This document shows positions 1 to 8,310 of a stretch of 64,000 nt of DNA, piece by piece; the first letter of the stretch is position 1, and every line of letters starts with the position of its first letter. The notes under the pieces are model-generated. The model was given only the letters and a program-made list of their open reading frames with translations, was not told where the DNA came from and ran no database searches. The DNA lies in NCBI RefSeq assembly GCF_900109265.1, contig NZ_FNZM01000022.1:95693-159692 (forward strand), in the 5' to 3' direction. A program made the translations under genes and the position numbers. The DNA is from Paraburkholderia tropica. Its GTDB lineage: Bacteria > Pseudomonadota > Gammaproteobacteria > Burkholderiales > Burkholderiaceae.

Positions 1-702
1 CCGCTCGCGCGCCTCGTAGGGCATGTGCCCGGACAGCAGTTGATAGAGCAGCACGCCGAGCGCGTAAAGATCGCTGCGCGGATCGCCATGCTGGCTCGCC
101 GTGCTGGTGCGTTCGGGCGCGAGATAGGGCAGCCGGCTCATGGCGATCACGCCGCCCTCGCCGCACGCCACGCCGTTGCCGAAGGCGCTCGACGCGTTGC
201 CGAAACCCGTGATCCACATGCGCGAATCGCTGCCCGCGAACAGATTGGCGGGACTCAGCGTGTTGTGCACGAGACCTTGTGCGTGCATGCCCTTGAGCGC
301 GGCGGACAGCGACACGGCCAGCGATAGAAACTGCCGCAGCGAGCGGGCGTTCGCGATCTGGCGGCTCAGCGGCGTGGCCTCGCAATGCTGGAGCGTCAGC
401 AGAAACTGGCCGCCGTTGCGAAACAGCTCGCGCGGGCACAGCCCCCATTCCGGATCGATCGCTTCGCGCAGGCTGTATTCTTTTTCGAACGAGGCGAGCA
501 GGGCGCGCGTGTCGGCGGCCGCGGACGGCACCTTCACGAACAGCGGCTGTTCGCAGCCTTCGGCAATGGCGCGCCAGAGCGTCTGGTCGTCGTCGCGCTG
601 CAGCAGCTCCGCGCCGATCACGCGTCCATAGATATCCGCCGCGCCGGTCGCTTCCCAGCCCGGAATTTCGTTGCTGGCCAGCCGCTGCGCCAGTACGGCC
701 AT
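1..702 (-). CDS. N-terminal part of a kinase-like/ATPase/sensor histidine kinase polyprotein (pseudokinase domain; runs off the window)
   Basis: Partial gene, 234 codons, beginning at the ATG at 702-700 and still open at base 1. The visible part is a protein-kinase fold: a FVKV motif (Lys57) fits the ATP-binding lysine, and the C-lobe reads YLAPERT then SDLYALGVLLYQLLSG, as in bacterial Ser/Thr kinases. The catalytic loop is HNTLSPAN (146-153) instead of HRDLKPxN, and the DFG motif is GFG (166-168), so both catalytic aspartates are missing. In Burkholderiaceae such domains commonly head very large proteins continuing with AAA ATPase, GAF and histidine kinase domains beside FixJ-type regulators. 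That continuation is inferred, not seen. The preceding response regulator ends 11 bases upstream, so the two are probably co-transcribed. Confidence 0.75.
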   Translation of the reverse strand, partial: MAVLAQRLASNEIPGWEATGAADIYGRVIGAELLQRDDDQTLWRAIAEGCEQPLFVKVPSAAADTRALLASFEKEYSLREAIDPEWGLCPRELFRNGGQFLLTLQHCEATPLSRQIANARSLRQFLSLAVSLSAALKGMHAQGLVHNTLSPANLFAGSDSRMWITGFGNASSAFGNGVACGEGGVIAMSRLPYLAPERTSTASQHGDPRSDLYALGVLLYQLLSGHMPYEARER

Positions 703-713
703 AAAAGTCTCCG

Positions 714-1370
714 TCAAAAGCGTGCCTGCGCCGCCGCGCTGATGACTTCCATCTTGCGCACCAGATCGGCGACCGACTGCGCTTCGAGCTTGCGCATCGC
801 CGAACTGCGATGGATCTTGATGGTGATTTCGCTAAGGTTCAGCTCACCGGCGATCTGCTTGTTCAGCAGCCCTTCGACGACGTACGACACCACTTCGCGC
901 TCGCGCGCCGTCAGCAGGTCGTAACGCGCGCGCAGCGACGCCTCGGAGCGGTTGCGTTCGAGCCACGCCGCGTGACGGCCGATGGCGCTCGAGACCGCGT
1001 CGATCACGCGCTGGTCGCGCACCGGCTTGGTCAGGAAATCGAGCGCGCCGGCCTTCATCGCACGCACCGACATTTCGATGTCGCCATGCGCCGTCATGAA
1101 GATGATCGGCATGTCTACCTGATGCTGGCGCGCGCTCTGCTGAAACGTGAGCCCGCTCTCGCCGCGCAGACGCACGTCGAGCAGCAGGCAGCTCGGCGCG
1201 GCCGGTCGCGGCGCCGAAAGAAATTCCTCGATCCGCGTGAAAGTCTGCACGCTGAAGCCCGACGAGCGCAGCAGACTCGAAAGCGCCGCGCAGATCGACT
1301 CGTCGTCGTCGATCACGTAGACCATCGCGTCGTCGACCTTCGGCGCAGCGTGATATGCATTGTTCTCCAT
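714..1370 (-). CDS. FixJ/NarL-type two-component response regulator
   Basis: 218 aa from an ATG at 1370. The receiver domain (about 15-130) has the acidic DDDE pocket, phospho-acceptor Asp65 in LLLDVRLRG and Lys115 in FLTKP. The C-terminal LuxR-type helix-turn-helix (about 148-212) begins LTAREREV and includes NKQIAGELNLSE. It should be phosphorylated by a histidine kinase and act as a DNA-binding activator. It sits 11 bases upstream of the kinase-like gene on the same strand, its most likely partner, and downstream of a second, closely similar regulator. The target genes cannot be read from the sequence. Confidence 0.9.
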   Translation of the reverse strand: MENNAYHAAPKVDDAMVYVIDDDESICAALSSLLRSSGFSVQTFTRIEEFLSAPRPAAPSCLLLDVRLRGESGLTFQQSARQHQVDMPIIFMTAHGDIEMSVRAMKAGALDFLTKPVRDQRVIDAVSSAIGRHAAWLERNRSEASLRARYDLLTAREREVVSYVVEGLLNKQIAGELNLSEITIKIHRSSAMRKLEAQSVADLVRKMEVISAAAQARF

Positions 1371-1502
1371 CGATGTTCCCCATGCAGCTCTGCACGATGC
1401 CTGACCCCGACGCCCCGACGCCAGCGCAGGTTGGCCAATTCTGTTACCGGTGTTCTGTTCTTGTTATGACGATGCCGCTTGCCGAAGCGCGTTTGACAGC
1501 GT

Positions 1503-1570
1503 GCCCGCTGTTAGGCCCGCTGTTAGGCCCGCTGTCGTGCTCGTTATCGAACGCGTTATCGAACTCGTTA
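1503..1570. repeat. Two adjoining blocks of 12-bp tandem repeats
   Basis: Block one is GCCCGCTGTTAG at 1503-1514 and 1515-1526 plus a partial third copy to about 1536. Block two is CGTTATCGAACG at 1542-1553 and 1554-1565 plus CGTTA. The last unit supplies the TAA stop of the regulator ending at 1568. Both sit in the 197-base gap between two FixJ-type regulator genes. They look like replication-slippage repeats; no function is visible. Confidence 0.75.
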
Positions 1571-2221
1571 AGGCGGCCATGTCGCGCCATCCGTCTGCAG
1601 CGCGCGGACCTTGCGCACCAGTTCGGCGGTCGTGCGCGCCGCAAGCTTCTTCATCACCCGCGCGCGATAAATCTTCACGGTCATTTCGCTGAGTTCGAGC
1701 TGGCTCGCCGTCGCCTTGTTCATGTTGCCCGCCGCCACCAGCACGGCGATGTCGCGTTCGCGCGGCGTCAGCGTCGAGAACTGCTCGCGCAGCGTGCTCG
1801 CCAACGTTTGCGCCTTCAGGCGCGCCGCGTCGCGCGCCAGTGCCTCGGTTACCGCCTCGATCATGTCCTGCTCGCGAAACGGCTTCGCGAGGAAATTCAC
1901 CGCACCGCCCTTCATCGCGCGCACCGACATTTCCACGTCGCCATAACCGGTCATGAAAATGATCGGCATGAAAATCGCGTTTGCCGCCGCCCACTGCTGG
2001 AATTCCAGCCCGCTTTCGCCTTTGAGGCGCACGTCGAGAATCAGGCAGCTCGGCACCTCGGCTCTTGCATACGCGCGAAACGCACTCGTCGAGGCAAACG
2101 CGGCCACGCGAAATCCCACCGATTCCAGCAGGCTCTTGAGCGCTTCGCGCAGCCGCTCGTCGTCGTCGATCACGTAGACGGTGGCCGCGTCGGTTGCCGC
2201 GCCGGTCGGCGTGTCGCTCAC
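1568..2221 (-). CDS. FixJ/NarL-type two-component response regulator, second paralogue
   Basis: 217 aa. The start is GTG at 2221-2219, which overlaps the TGA of the upstream XRE regulator as GTGA and so implies translational coupling. The receiver has DDDE near 20-23, Asp63 in LILDVRLKG and Lys113 in FLAKP. The LuxR-type HTH starts LTPRERDIAVLVAAG and continues NKATASQLELSE. It is similar along its length to the regulator at 714-1370 and to the one at 11854-12513, so the window carries three members of one family. It probably belongs to the same signalling operon as the kinase-like gene. Confidence 0.9.
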   Translation of the reverse strand: MSDTPTGAATDAATVYVIDDDERLREALKSLLESVGFRVAAFASTSAFRAYARAEVPSCLILDVRLKGESGLEFQQWAAANAIFMPIIFMTGYGDVEMSVRAMKGGAVNFLAKPFREQDMIEAVTEALARDAARLKAQTLASTLREQFSTLTPRERDIAVLVAAGNMNKATASQLELSEMTVKIYRARVMKKLAARTTAELVRKVRALQTDGATWPP

Positions 2222-2913
2222 GACTTGTCCTCCTGATTCACCACCACCATCAGCGCCCTCGCGTCCGCGCCCGCCGCAAAGCAGCGATGCGGCAGCGCCG
2301 AATCGAAATAGAAGCTGTCTCCCTGTTCGAGACGGATCATCCTGACTTCTTTATCGATCACGATTTCGAAATCGAGTTGTCCTTCGAGCACGAACACGAA
2401 TTCCTCGCCCGGATGCTCGAAAAAATAATCGTGCTGCGCGTGCGCGGAAAACGTGAAATACAGCGGCTCCATGCGCTTGCGCGCCATATGATGCGCGAGC
2501 GTCGCGTATTCGAAACCGAGCGCGGCGTCGTCTTTAGCCACCGGCTTGCGCTCGCCGTTGCGCACGATCGAAATGCGCCGGTCGGCTTGCTGCGCCTGCG
2601 CGGGCGAACGGTCGACGAAGAAATAGCTGAGGTCTTCGCCAAGGCAGCGCCCGAGCCGCGCCAGCGACGCGAACGGCGGCGCGCGCACGCCGCTTTCCAT
2701 GCTGCGCAATTGTTCTTCGGTAAAGCCCGACAACGCCGCGAGCGTTTTCAGATCGATACGCCGCGCGAGCCGCAATGCCTTGAGGCGCGCGCAGATTTTG
2801 GCTTCTTCCTGAGCGATCGCATCGTCAGACGCGCCGATGTCGCGAACGTGCGTCGTCGCGCTGCTCGCCGTCGCGAGGCTGCGCTCGTCACGTTCGCTAC
2901 CGATTTGGACCAT
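2218..2913 (-). CDS. XRE-family transcriptional regulator with C-terminal cupin domain
   Basis: 231 aa from the ATG at 2913. The N-terminal helix-turn-helix (about 45-100) includes LKTLAALSGFTEEQLRSMESG. The C-terminal cupin (about 150-225) includes the HPGEEFVFVLEGQLDFEI core. HTH-cupin proteins of this kind often sense a small ligand and regulate catabolic or amine genes, and the cupin is the likely sensor. The reading frame stays open far upstream, but this ATG directly precedes the HTH-type N-terminus. The stop overlaps the GTG start of the next gene. It is divergent from the receiver gene at 3256. Confidence 0.88.
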   Translation of the reverse strand: MVQIGSERDERSLATASSATTHVRDIGASDDAIAQEEAKICARLKALRLARRIDLKTLAALSGFTEEQLRSMESGVRAPPFASLARLGRCLGEDLSYFFVDRSPAQAQQADRRISIVRNGERKPVAKDDAALGFEYATLAHHMARKRMEPLYFTFSAHAQHDYFFEHPGEEFVFVLEGQLDFEIVIDKEVRMIRLEQGDSFYFDSALPHRCFAAGADARALMVVVNQEDKS

Positions 2914-3255
2914 ATCCCACTCCACCGCGATGCCTGGCCCCGCGCGATGAAACCCCTCGCGGCACGGCACGGAGAAATGCCTATGAAATAGATTCGAATT
3001 GATTTTGTAATGTTTGAGTCGCAACCGGATGTTGCCCGATCGCGCCGATCCGGCGTGAGCGAGCGGCCCGAACGACTGTCGTGCCGATGTGCGCCCAGCC
3101 CGGCTCTTGACCCGGCTCGTGACCCGCCTGGAATGATAGCTGCTCACCGAGGTGAACCCTACATATACGTCCGTATGGTTTCGGGGCTTTTTGCCGTCAG
3201 GTAAGCTTGAACCGCGTACACGCGACGGATCAGCCGTTCCGCCCTCCGGCACGCC
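2914..3255. other. Divergent intergenic region (no gene seen)
   Basis: 342 bases between the XRE-cupin gene (minus) and the receiver gene (plus). Open frames here are short and lack recognisable protein features. The one structured element is the ATACG-TC-CGTAT inverted repeat at 3165-3176, about 80 bases before the receiver gene. Confidence 0.6.
3165..3176. promoter_or_regulatory. Inverted repeat ATACG-TC-CGTAT (candidate operator)
   Basis: A perfect 5+5 bp palindrome with a 2-base spacer upstream of the stand-alone receiver at 3256. Matching elements occur at 14289-14300 (perfect) and 21297-21308 (one arm mismatch), both in promoter regions. The shared sequence and positions suggest one DNA-binding regulator; its identity is unknown. 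Confidence 0.5.
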
Positions 3256-3639
3256 ATGGGAGAGACAGTTTTGTGTACGCCAACAGTGATCTGGGTGGTC
3301 GACGACGACGCGTCGGTCCGCTCGGGCTTGTCGAGCCTCTTGAGGTCGCTCGATTACGAAGTCGTGACTTTCGAATCCGGCGCGGAGTTGTTGGCCGCCG
3401 TTGCGCGCGCGCGCCCCGCCTGCATTATTTCCGACGTGCAGATGCCGGGCATGAGCGGCGTGGACATGTTCGCGCGCCTGATCGACGCGACACAGCCCAT
3501 CCCCACGCTTTTCATCACCGCGTATCCGATGCCCGAACTGCGCCAGCGCGCGCTGGCGCTGGGCGCGAACGCCTTCCTCATCAAGCCGGTCAGCGTAGCC
3601 GATCTGACCACCGCATTGCACGCGGCGCTTTCGCATTGA
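3256..3639 (+). CDS. Stand-alone receiver-domain protein (FixJ-like, no DNA-binding domain)
   Basis: 127 aa from the ATG at 3256, essentially one CheY-like domain. The DDD pocket lies at 16-18, the phospho-acceptor is Asp60 in CIISDVQMPGMSG, and the conserved lysine is Lys110 in FLIKPVS. The sequence resembles the receivers of the neighbouring FixJ-type regulators but stops before any helix-turn-helix. It could be a phosphate sink or relay for the kinase encoded on the other strand, which is an inference from position. A candidate operator lies upstream at 3165-3176. Confidence 0.88.
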   Translation: MGETVLCTPTVIWVVDDDASVRSGLSSLLRSLDYEVVTFESGAELLAAVARARPACIISDVQMPGMSGVDMFARLIDATQPIPTLFITAYPMPELRQRALALGANAFLIKPVSVADLTTALHAALSH

Positions 3640-3960
3640 CTCGTGCGCGCGACGCGCGCGGTGCCTCTCGCACTTCACGGTGCTTTCCATTTTCATACGC
3701 GGCTCACACTGTGGGACGACGCGCGCGCAGCGGTGTTTGCGCGCGTGCCGATGTTCGCGTACGTCGCGCTTTGCGCATCACAAAGCGCGATGCCGGATAA
3801 CCCGAGGTATGCACCGCAGTTTCCTTTCGTATAGGGGATGAACACCGAAGGTCTAATGGCTGCGCGTCAGGCCGCGGGCTATGCTTTCTTGCAACCCGGG
3901 CAACGCTGCACGCACTGCCCTGGCACCAAGTTCTTCCTTCAAACGTCAACAGGTGATGCC
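3640..3960. other. Intergenic region (no gene seen)
   Basis: 321 bases between the receiver gene and the BON-domain gene. The open frames through it have no recognisable protein features. The frame of the downstream BON gene is open from 3838, but that N-terminal extension lacks a signal peptide and is unlikely to be translated. Confidence 0.5.
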
Positions 3961-4323
3961 ATGACGCTTCGCTCCAAACTTCTTGCGGCAGCCGCCGCCG
4001 CGCTGCTTTCTTCCGCCGCGCTCGCCCAGACCGCCGCCAACGCCGATGCCCCGGCGCTCACCAAGGAACAGATCCGCGCCCAAATGAAGGCCGATCACGC
4101 CGCCAACGTGGCGCTGGCCAAGAAGGTGCGTCAGGCGATCTACAGCACGAAGGCGCTCAACGACACCGACATCGCCGTGTTCGCGAAGGCGCGCACCGGC
4201 AAGGTCGTGCTGGCCGGCACGATCCTCGACGAGTCGCAGGACCAGATTGCTCAGGACACCGCATCGAAGGTCGCTGGCGTGCAAACGGTCGCCAGCAAGC
4301 TGATGACGTACGAAGCACCCTGA
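3961..4323 (+). CDS. Exported BON-domain protein
   Basis: 120 aa from the ATG at 3961. I chose this start because it yields a clear signal peptide (MTLRSKLLAAAAAALLSSAALAQ, cut after about residue 23), with AGGTG just upstream. The rest (about 50-118) fits a BON domain: short helices, then GKVVLAGTILDE and a VAGVQTVASKL ending. BON domains bind phospholipid membranes, and periplasmic single-BON proteins are usually envelope-stress or osmotic-stress proteins. The protein is small and probably monocistronic. Confidence 0.8.
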   Translation: MTLRSKLLAAAAAALLSSAALAQTAANADAPALTKEQIRAQMKADHAANVALAKKVRQAIYSTKALNDTDIAVFAKARTGKVVLAGTILDESQDQIAQDTASKVAGVQTVASKLMTYEAP

Positions 4324-4372
4324 TCGCGTGACGAGCGGCGCGCGCCACACGCGCCGCGCCTTATCGTGGTGA

Positions 4373-4408
4373 CGAGGCCGTCGCTGTCTTCATGGCGCGA
4401 CGGCCTCG
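4373..4408. terminator. 12-bp perfect-stem hairpin
   Basis: CGAGGCCGTCGC (4373-4384) pairs with GCGACGGCCTCG (4397-4408) across a 12-base loop. It lies about 50 bases after the BON gene and overlaps the stop of the decayed gene on the minus strand. There is no clear T-run, so termination is likely but not certain. Confidence 0.5.
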
Positions 4409-4740
4409 CGCAATACCGCCTCCATCTGCACAAGCAGTTCCGGCAGCGCGCCATAACTCGCGTGCGTGATCCGCAGGACGCCGTCGAGCGCGCAAACGCC
4501 GATCACCTGTCGTCGGCGAAGCCCGACGACACGAGCGGTCACCATAACGCTTCGAGCTTCAGCCCCGCGTAGCTCGACGGAATCGGCGCATCGCCGAGAT
4601 TCGACAGCAGCGCGTCGAATGCAAGCACATGGCCGAGGAAGCCCGCCGCGTGCTCGACCGAGGGTTGCGTCGCCATCACCGCATCGAGGCCCTTCAATTC
4701 CTTCACGACGTTTTCGCGCGCTTGCGCACGATCGAAACGT
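4390..4740 (-). pseudogene. Relic of the 3' end of a condensation-domain/acyltransferase-like gene
   Basis: On the minus strand one frame reads LLSNLGDAPIPSSYAGLKLEALW and hits a stop near 4540. A shift to another frame continues QVIGVCALDGVLRITHASYG to a stop at 4390. Joined, these match the C-terminus typical of condensation-domain/WS-DGAT-type acyltransferases (SNLG, a YxGLxLEALW segment, an IGV...G.LR...SY strand). No N-terminal two thirds of such a protein is present upstream. It is therefore a truncated and frameshifted remnant. The family name rests on motif memory only. Confidence 0.55.
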
Positions 4741-5101
4741 TGGACACGTTCGACACGGCCGGTTCGTCGGCAAATTCATGAGGTTCGTTCTGCATGAGCG
4801 TCATGAGCTGAACGCGAATCGCCAGATGACGAACGCGCCTGAAAGAAACGGCCTTGCATTTCAGCACGCGTTTGTATCTCGCATATTTCAGTTCGACGCG
4901 CATTTCACGCCTGTTTTCAGGCGTCGATTCGATCGCGCACGTCGCGCTTATGTATCTCAGTGTGTCGAAACCGCGTGGCAGATACATAGCCTTGCAATTC
5001 GCGCATGACGGGACACATGCCAGATAAGTTGACCCGGTCTAATGCGTCCTGTCGTCAATTCAGTCCTCAATTCCGAATCATTACCCACCAGGGAACCCAT
5101 C
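4741..5101. other. Intergenic region upstream of ohr (no gene seen)
   Basis: About 360 bases with lower GC than its neighbours, especially 4850-5000. It contains the TATGTATCT/AGATACATA inverted repeat. No coding frame here looks protein-like. Confidence 0.55.
4949..4988. promoter_or_regulatory. Inverted repeat TATGTATCT - 22 nt - AGATACATA
   Basis: A perfect 9+9 bp inverted repeat with a 22-base spacer, about 115 bases upstream of ohr. The arm spacing of about three helical turns would suit a dimer-of-dimers regulator. A related half-site TTGTATCTC lies near 4871. No repressor gene is adjacent. Confidence 0.4.
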
Positions 5102-5518
5102 ATGGAAAACACCGCAAAAGTGCTCTACACGGGCAAGACTCACACCACCGGCGGCCGCGACGGCGCCGCGCGCAGCAGCGACGGCCGACTGGACATCAAG
5201 CTCTCCGCACCCGGCTCGTCCGCGCCGGGCACGAATCCGGAACAACTGCTGGCAGCGGGCTGGTCGGCCTGCTTCATCGGCGCGATGGGTCTCGCTGCGA
5301 GCAAGCTCAAAGTGGCACTGCCGAAAGACGCGGCCGTCGATACGGAAATCGATCTCGTCGTGAACGACGGCTCGTATTCGCTACAGGCACGTCTGAATGT
5401 CTCGTTGCCCGGCCTCGACGCCGAGACCGCGCAAGCGCTCGCGCACGCCGCGCATCAAACCTGCCCGTACTCGAAGGCCACGCGCGGCAACATCGAAACG
5501 ACGATCACGGTCGTCTGA
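5102..5518 (+). CDS. ohr: Organic hydroperoxide resistance protein (Ohr, OsmC/Ohr family)
   Basis: 138 aa from the ATG at 5102. Ohr is a thiol peroxidase that reduces organic and lipid hydroperoxides. The redox cysteines are Cys57 in WSACFIGAM and Cys121 in HQTCPYSKATRGN, and Arg19 in TTGGRDG matches the active-site arginine of the family. Length is normal. No ohrR gene is adjacent, unlike many species. The next genes encode an ECF sigma factor and its partner, which could in principle respond to related stress. Confidence 0.93.
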   Translation: MENTAKVLYTGKTHTTGGRDGAARSSDGRLDIKLSAPGSSAPGTNPEQLLAAGWSACFIGAMGLAASKLKVALPKDAAVDTEIDLVVNDGSYSLQARLNVSLPGLDAETAQALAHAAHQTCPYSKATRGNIETTITVV

Positions 5519-5766
5519 AGCAGCAGGCGAGCCGCGCGCAAGCACGAAAAAGCGCGCGCTCGCCGACATGAAACAAAGAGGGAATATCGGCCGCCCCGCC
5601 GGTGTTCTATTCAGGCGAATTTCAGCCAACACAAGCGTCGCCCCATGGAATCCAGCGAGAATCTCGAATCGGCTCCGATGCACGAGCGCGTGCGCCGCAT
5701 GAGTCTTGTGCGCGCCGCGCGCACGCCGAGCCGTGGCCGCGCCGTTCAGGACGGGACGTCACGCTG

Positions 5767-6282
5767 ATGACCGTCGCCGACCTGTCCGCCCTTCTGCCCG
5801 CCATGCTGCCGCGTTTATGGTCGTTCGCGCTGCGCATCTCCGGCGATCAGCACGACGCCGAAGACCTCGTGCAGCGCGCCTGCGTACGCGGGCTCGAACG
5901 CGCACATCAATTGCAGCCGGGCACCGCGCCGCTGAGCTGGATGTTCTCGATCGTGCAATCCACGTGGATCAACGAGCTGCGCGCGCGCAACGTGCGCAAC
6001 CGTTCGGGCATGGACTGGGACGATGGCTTTCTGGAGACGGTGCCGGACCCGTCCGCGCGCACGCCCGAGGAACAGGCGATGAACGGACAGATCATCGCGG
6101 CCGTGCAGCAGTTGCCCGAAGTGCAGCGCGTGGTGATGCTGCTCGTTGCCGTAGAAGGACTCAGTTACAGCGAAGCGGCCGAGGTGCTCGGCGTGCCCAT
6201 CGGCACGATCATGAGCCGGCTTTCACGGGCTCGCCAGGCGATCGGCGCCCTGATCGAAGGGCAGAAGAAGAAAAGCGCATAA
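5767..6282 (+). CDS. ECF-type RNA polymerase sigma factor
   Basis: 171 aa from the ATG at 5767; the frame is open upstream but homologous sequence begins here. Region 2 (about 10-80) has DQHDAEDLVQRACVRGLE and WMFSIVQSTWINELR. Region 4 (about 115-165) has LPEVQRVVMLLVAVEGLSYSEAA followed by an HTH with GTIMSRLSRARQ. It would direct RNA polymerase to stress promoters. The membrane-anchored partner starts 31 bases after its stop, the usual sigma/anti-sigma pairing. The inducing signal cannot be read from the sequence. Confidence 0.92.
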   Translation: MTVADLSALLPAMLPRLWSFALRISGDQHDAEDLVQRACVRGLERAHQLQPGTAPLSWMFSIVQSTWINELRARNVRNRSGMDWDDGFLETVPDPSARTPEEQAMNGQIIAAVQQLPEVQRVVMLLVAVEGLSYSEAAEVLGVPIGTIMSRLSRARQAIGALIEGQKKKSA

Positions 6283-6313
6283 CCGGCGTGGCCAATAGTG
6301 AGGAACCTGGGGC

Positions 6314-7312
6314 ATGAATATGGATGACGTCCTGCTCATGGCGTACGTGGACGGCGAACTCACGCCGCGCGAGCGCGAGAACGTGGAGAAGACGATGAGC
6401 GTGTCGCCCGACGTCGCGCGGCGCGTGGCCTGCCTCCAGGCGTCGGCGCTGCGGTATCGGCATGCGTTCGCGCATCAGCGGCTGCCGCCCGTGCCCGAGC
6501 GGCTCGCGCAACGCGTCGCGGAACTGAGCCGCGCATATGGCGGCACGCAGAACGGCGCAGATGACGTCGCGCTCGCGTCGACGGCGGACATCACGCCCAT
6601 CGGCGCGCTAAAGCGCAATCCGGCGGCCAACGCGCAACATCATGCGAACGCTGCAATGCAAATTTCAACGCGAGCACGCAACGCGCAACGCACGCGCTTC
6701 GCGTGGCCGCGCTTTGCCTGGCCGTTCCTCGCCGGTGCGTTCACGTGCGCCGCGTGCGGCGCGCTCGTGCTCAGCCTGGCGCCGGGATGGCTGCCGGGCG
6801 ACGGCGCGCATCCTGTTGCCGTGGCCACGTCCGCGCCCGGCGTCATGCCGTGGGTCGCCGCAGCGGTCAACTATCAGCGCCTCTATACGCGCGACACGGT
6901 TTCCAGCGACATGCCCGACATGACGGTGGCGGCGCGCGTGATCGAGCAGATTCACAGCGACGACGGCGTGCCGCTGCGCGTGCCCGATCTGCGCGCGGCG
7001 GGCCTCACGTTCAAACGCATTCAACGCCTGCGCTTCAACACCAAGCCGCTCGTGCAGATCGTCTATCTGCCGAAAACCGGCTTGCCGGTTGCGCTCTGCG
7101 TGATGAAGGACGACAGGCCCGATACGGCGATGAAGCGTCAGCACGTGGACAGCCTCAACGTGCTCACGTGGCGGCGCGCCAATCTGAGTTACGCGCTGAT
7201 CGCCGCGCTCGACGACAACGCGCTCTCGGCCATCGGCAAGCAGATCGCCGAAGGCCGCGACGACGAAGTACTCGGCCAGCGATCCGCGCCGCCCGAAATC
7301 TCCGCGAGTTAA
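6314..7312 (+). CDS. Membrane-anchored anti-sigma factor
   Basis: 332 aa. The N-terminal cytoplasmic part (about 1-90) begins MDDVLLMAYVDGELTPRERE, typical of the anti-sigma domain. It lacks the HxxxCxxC zinc motif, so it is not a ZAS type. A single membrane segment lies at about 137-158 (FLAGAFTCAACGALVLSLA), followed by a periplasmic domain of about 170 residues. It is encoded directly after the ECF sigma factor it presumably holds inactive. A second ATG lies two codons in; either start is possible. Confidence 0.82.
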   Translation: MNMDDVLLMAYVDGELTPRERENVEKTMSVSPDVARRVACLQASALRYRHAFAHQRLPPVPERLAQRVAELSRAYGGTQNGADDVALASTADITPIGALKRNPAANAQHHANAAMQISTRARNAQRTRFAWPRFAWPFLAGAFTCAACGALVLSLAPGWLPGDGAHPVAVATSAPGVMPWVAAAVNYQRLYTRDTVSSDMPDMTVAARVIEQIHSDDGVPLRVPDLRAAGLTFKRIQRLRFNTKPLVQIVYLPKTGLPVALCVMKDDRPDTAMKRQHVDSLNVLTWRRANLSYALIAALDDNALSAIGKQIAEGRDDEVLGQRSAPPEISAS

Positions 7313-7320
7313 TCCGGCGG

Positions 7321-8274
7321 TCACACCGCCAGCGGCGAGCCCGAGTGACGAAAGTCCGAAGGCGGCTCGCCGTATTGCTGCTTGAACAAGCGGCTGAAGT
7401 GCGCGGCCGTGGCGAAGCCGCATTGCCACGCAATCTCCTGAATCGACACGCCCGCCGCCGGATCGCTGCGCAGCAGGTGCGCGGCGCGTGCGAGCCGCGC
7501 TTGCCAGACGTAACGCATCGGCGTGCCGCCTTGCGCGCGAAACACGCGTTGCAGATGCTGCGGCGAGACGTGAACCGCGCCGGCAATCGCCGCCGTGTCG
7601 AGTCCCGTATCGCCGATGTGTTGCTCGATAAAGCGCTTCGCCTGCCAGATCAGCGCGTCGGAACTGCGTCGTGCCGCCCGTGCATCGGGGTCGAGTACGG
7701 CGTGTTGAATCAATTCGATCAATTGCTCGCCCATCATGGTTTGCGTATGGCGGCTGGGCGCGACGGTCTGCGCGGCCATGCACTGGATAATGTCGCGCGT
7801 CGCCTGTACGTCCGCGCAGCGCGCGTCGACCGTCAGCGGCGCGGGCTTCGAATACTGCACGCCGCGCTCGCGCAGCGCCGCTTTCGGAATGCGTAGCACG
7901 GTGAGGCGCGCGCGCTCGTCGAAGATTTCGGTGAACGGCCACGCGGGATCGATCACGAACAGGCTGCCCGCATCGAAACGCCGGATCGCGTCGCGGCTGC
8001 GCACGTGAACATGACCCGCCGTCACGAGCTTCACGAACAGCCAGTCGCCTTGCCACGACGCGCGTTCCGTGCCGACCGGCGTGAGCGTGAGCACCGCGAG
8101 ATCGGCCAGCGAGAAACCGACTGCGCCGAGCCGCCAGCCCTTCACGCGCGACATCGCCGGCCGGCGTGCATCGAACTCGCAATGCAAGCCGTGAACGTTG
8201 AGCATGACGTCCGACCAGATTTCGCTCGCGTGCGGATCGCCGTCGAGCGTCATCTCGTGCTTCTCGAAGTTCAT
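7321..8274 (-). CDS. AraC-family transcriptional regulator
   Basis: 317 aa from the ATG at 8274. The N-terminal half (about 30-190) resembles the AraC-binding-like sensor domain of FeaR-type activators. The C-terminal HTH_18 (about 215-312) includes GLDTAAIAGAVHVSPQHLQRVF and QEIAWQCGFATAAHFSRLFKQQYGEPPSDFR. It follows the aldehyde dehydrogenase gene by 36 bases on the same strand, so it probably regulates that gene in response to an aldehyde or amine. It converges on the anti-sigma gene, with 8 bases between stops. Confidence 0.9.
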   Translation of the reverse strand: MNFEKHEMTLDGDPHASEIWSDVMLNVHGLHCEFDARRPAMSRVKGWRLGAVGFSLADLAVLTLTPVGTERASWQGDWLFVKLVTAGHVHVRSRDAIRRFDAGSLFVIDPAWPFTEIFDERARLTVLRIPKAALRERGVQYSKPAPLTVDARCADVQATRDIIQCMAAQTVAPSRHTQTMMGEQLIELIQHAVLDPDARAARRSSDALIWQAKRFIEQHIGDTGLDTAAIAGAVHVSPQHLQRVFRAQGGTPMRYVWQARLARAAHLLRSDPAAGVSIQEIAWQCGFATAAHFSRLFKQQYGEPPSDFRHSGSPLAV

Positions 8275-8310
8275 GGCTGGCTTCCTTGTTATCGAATTCC
8301 GCGTTCGGCG

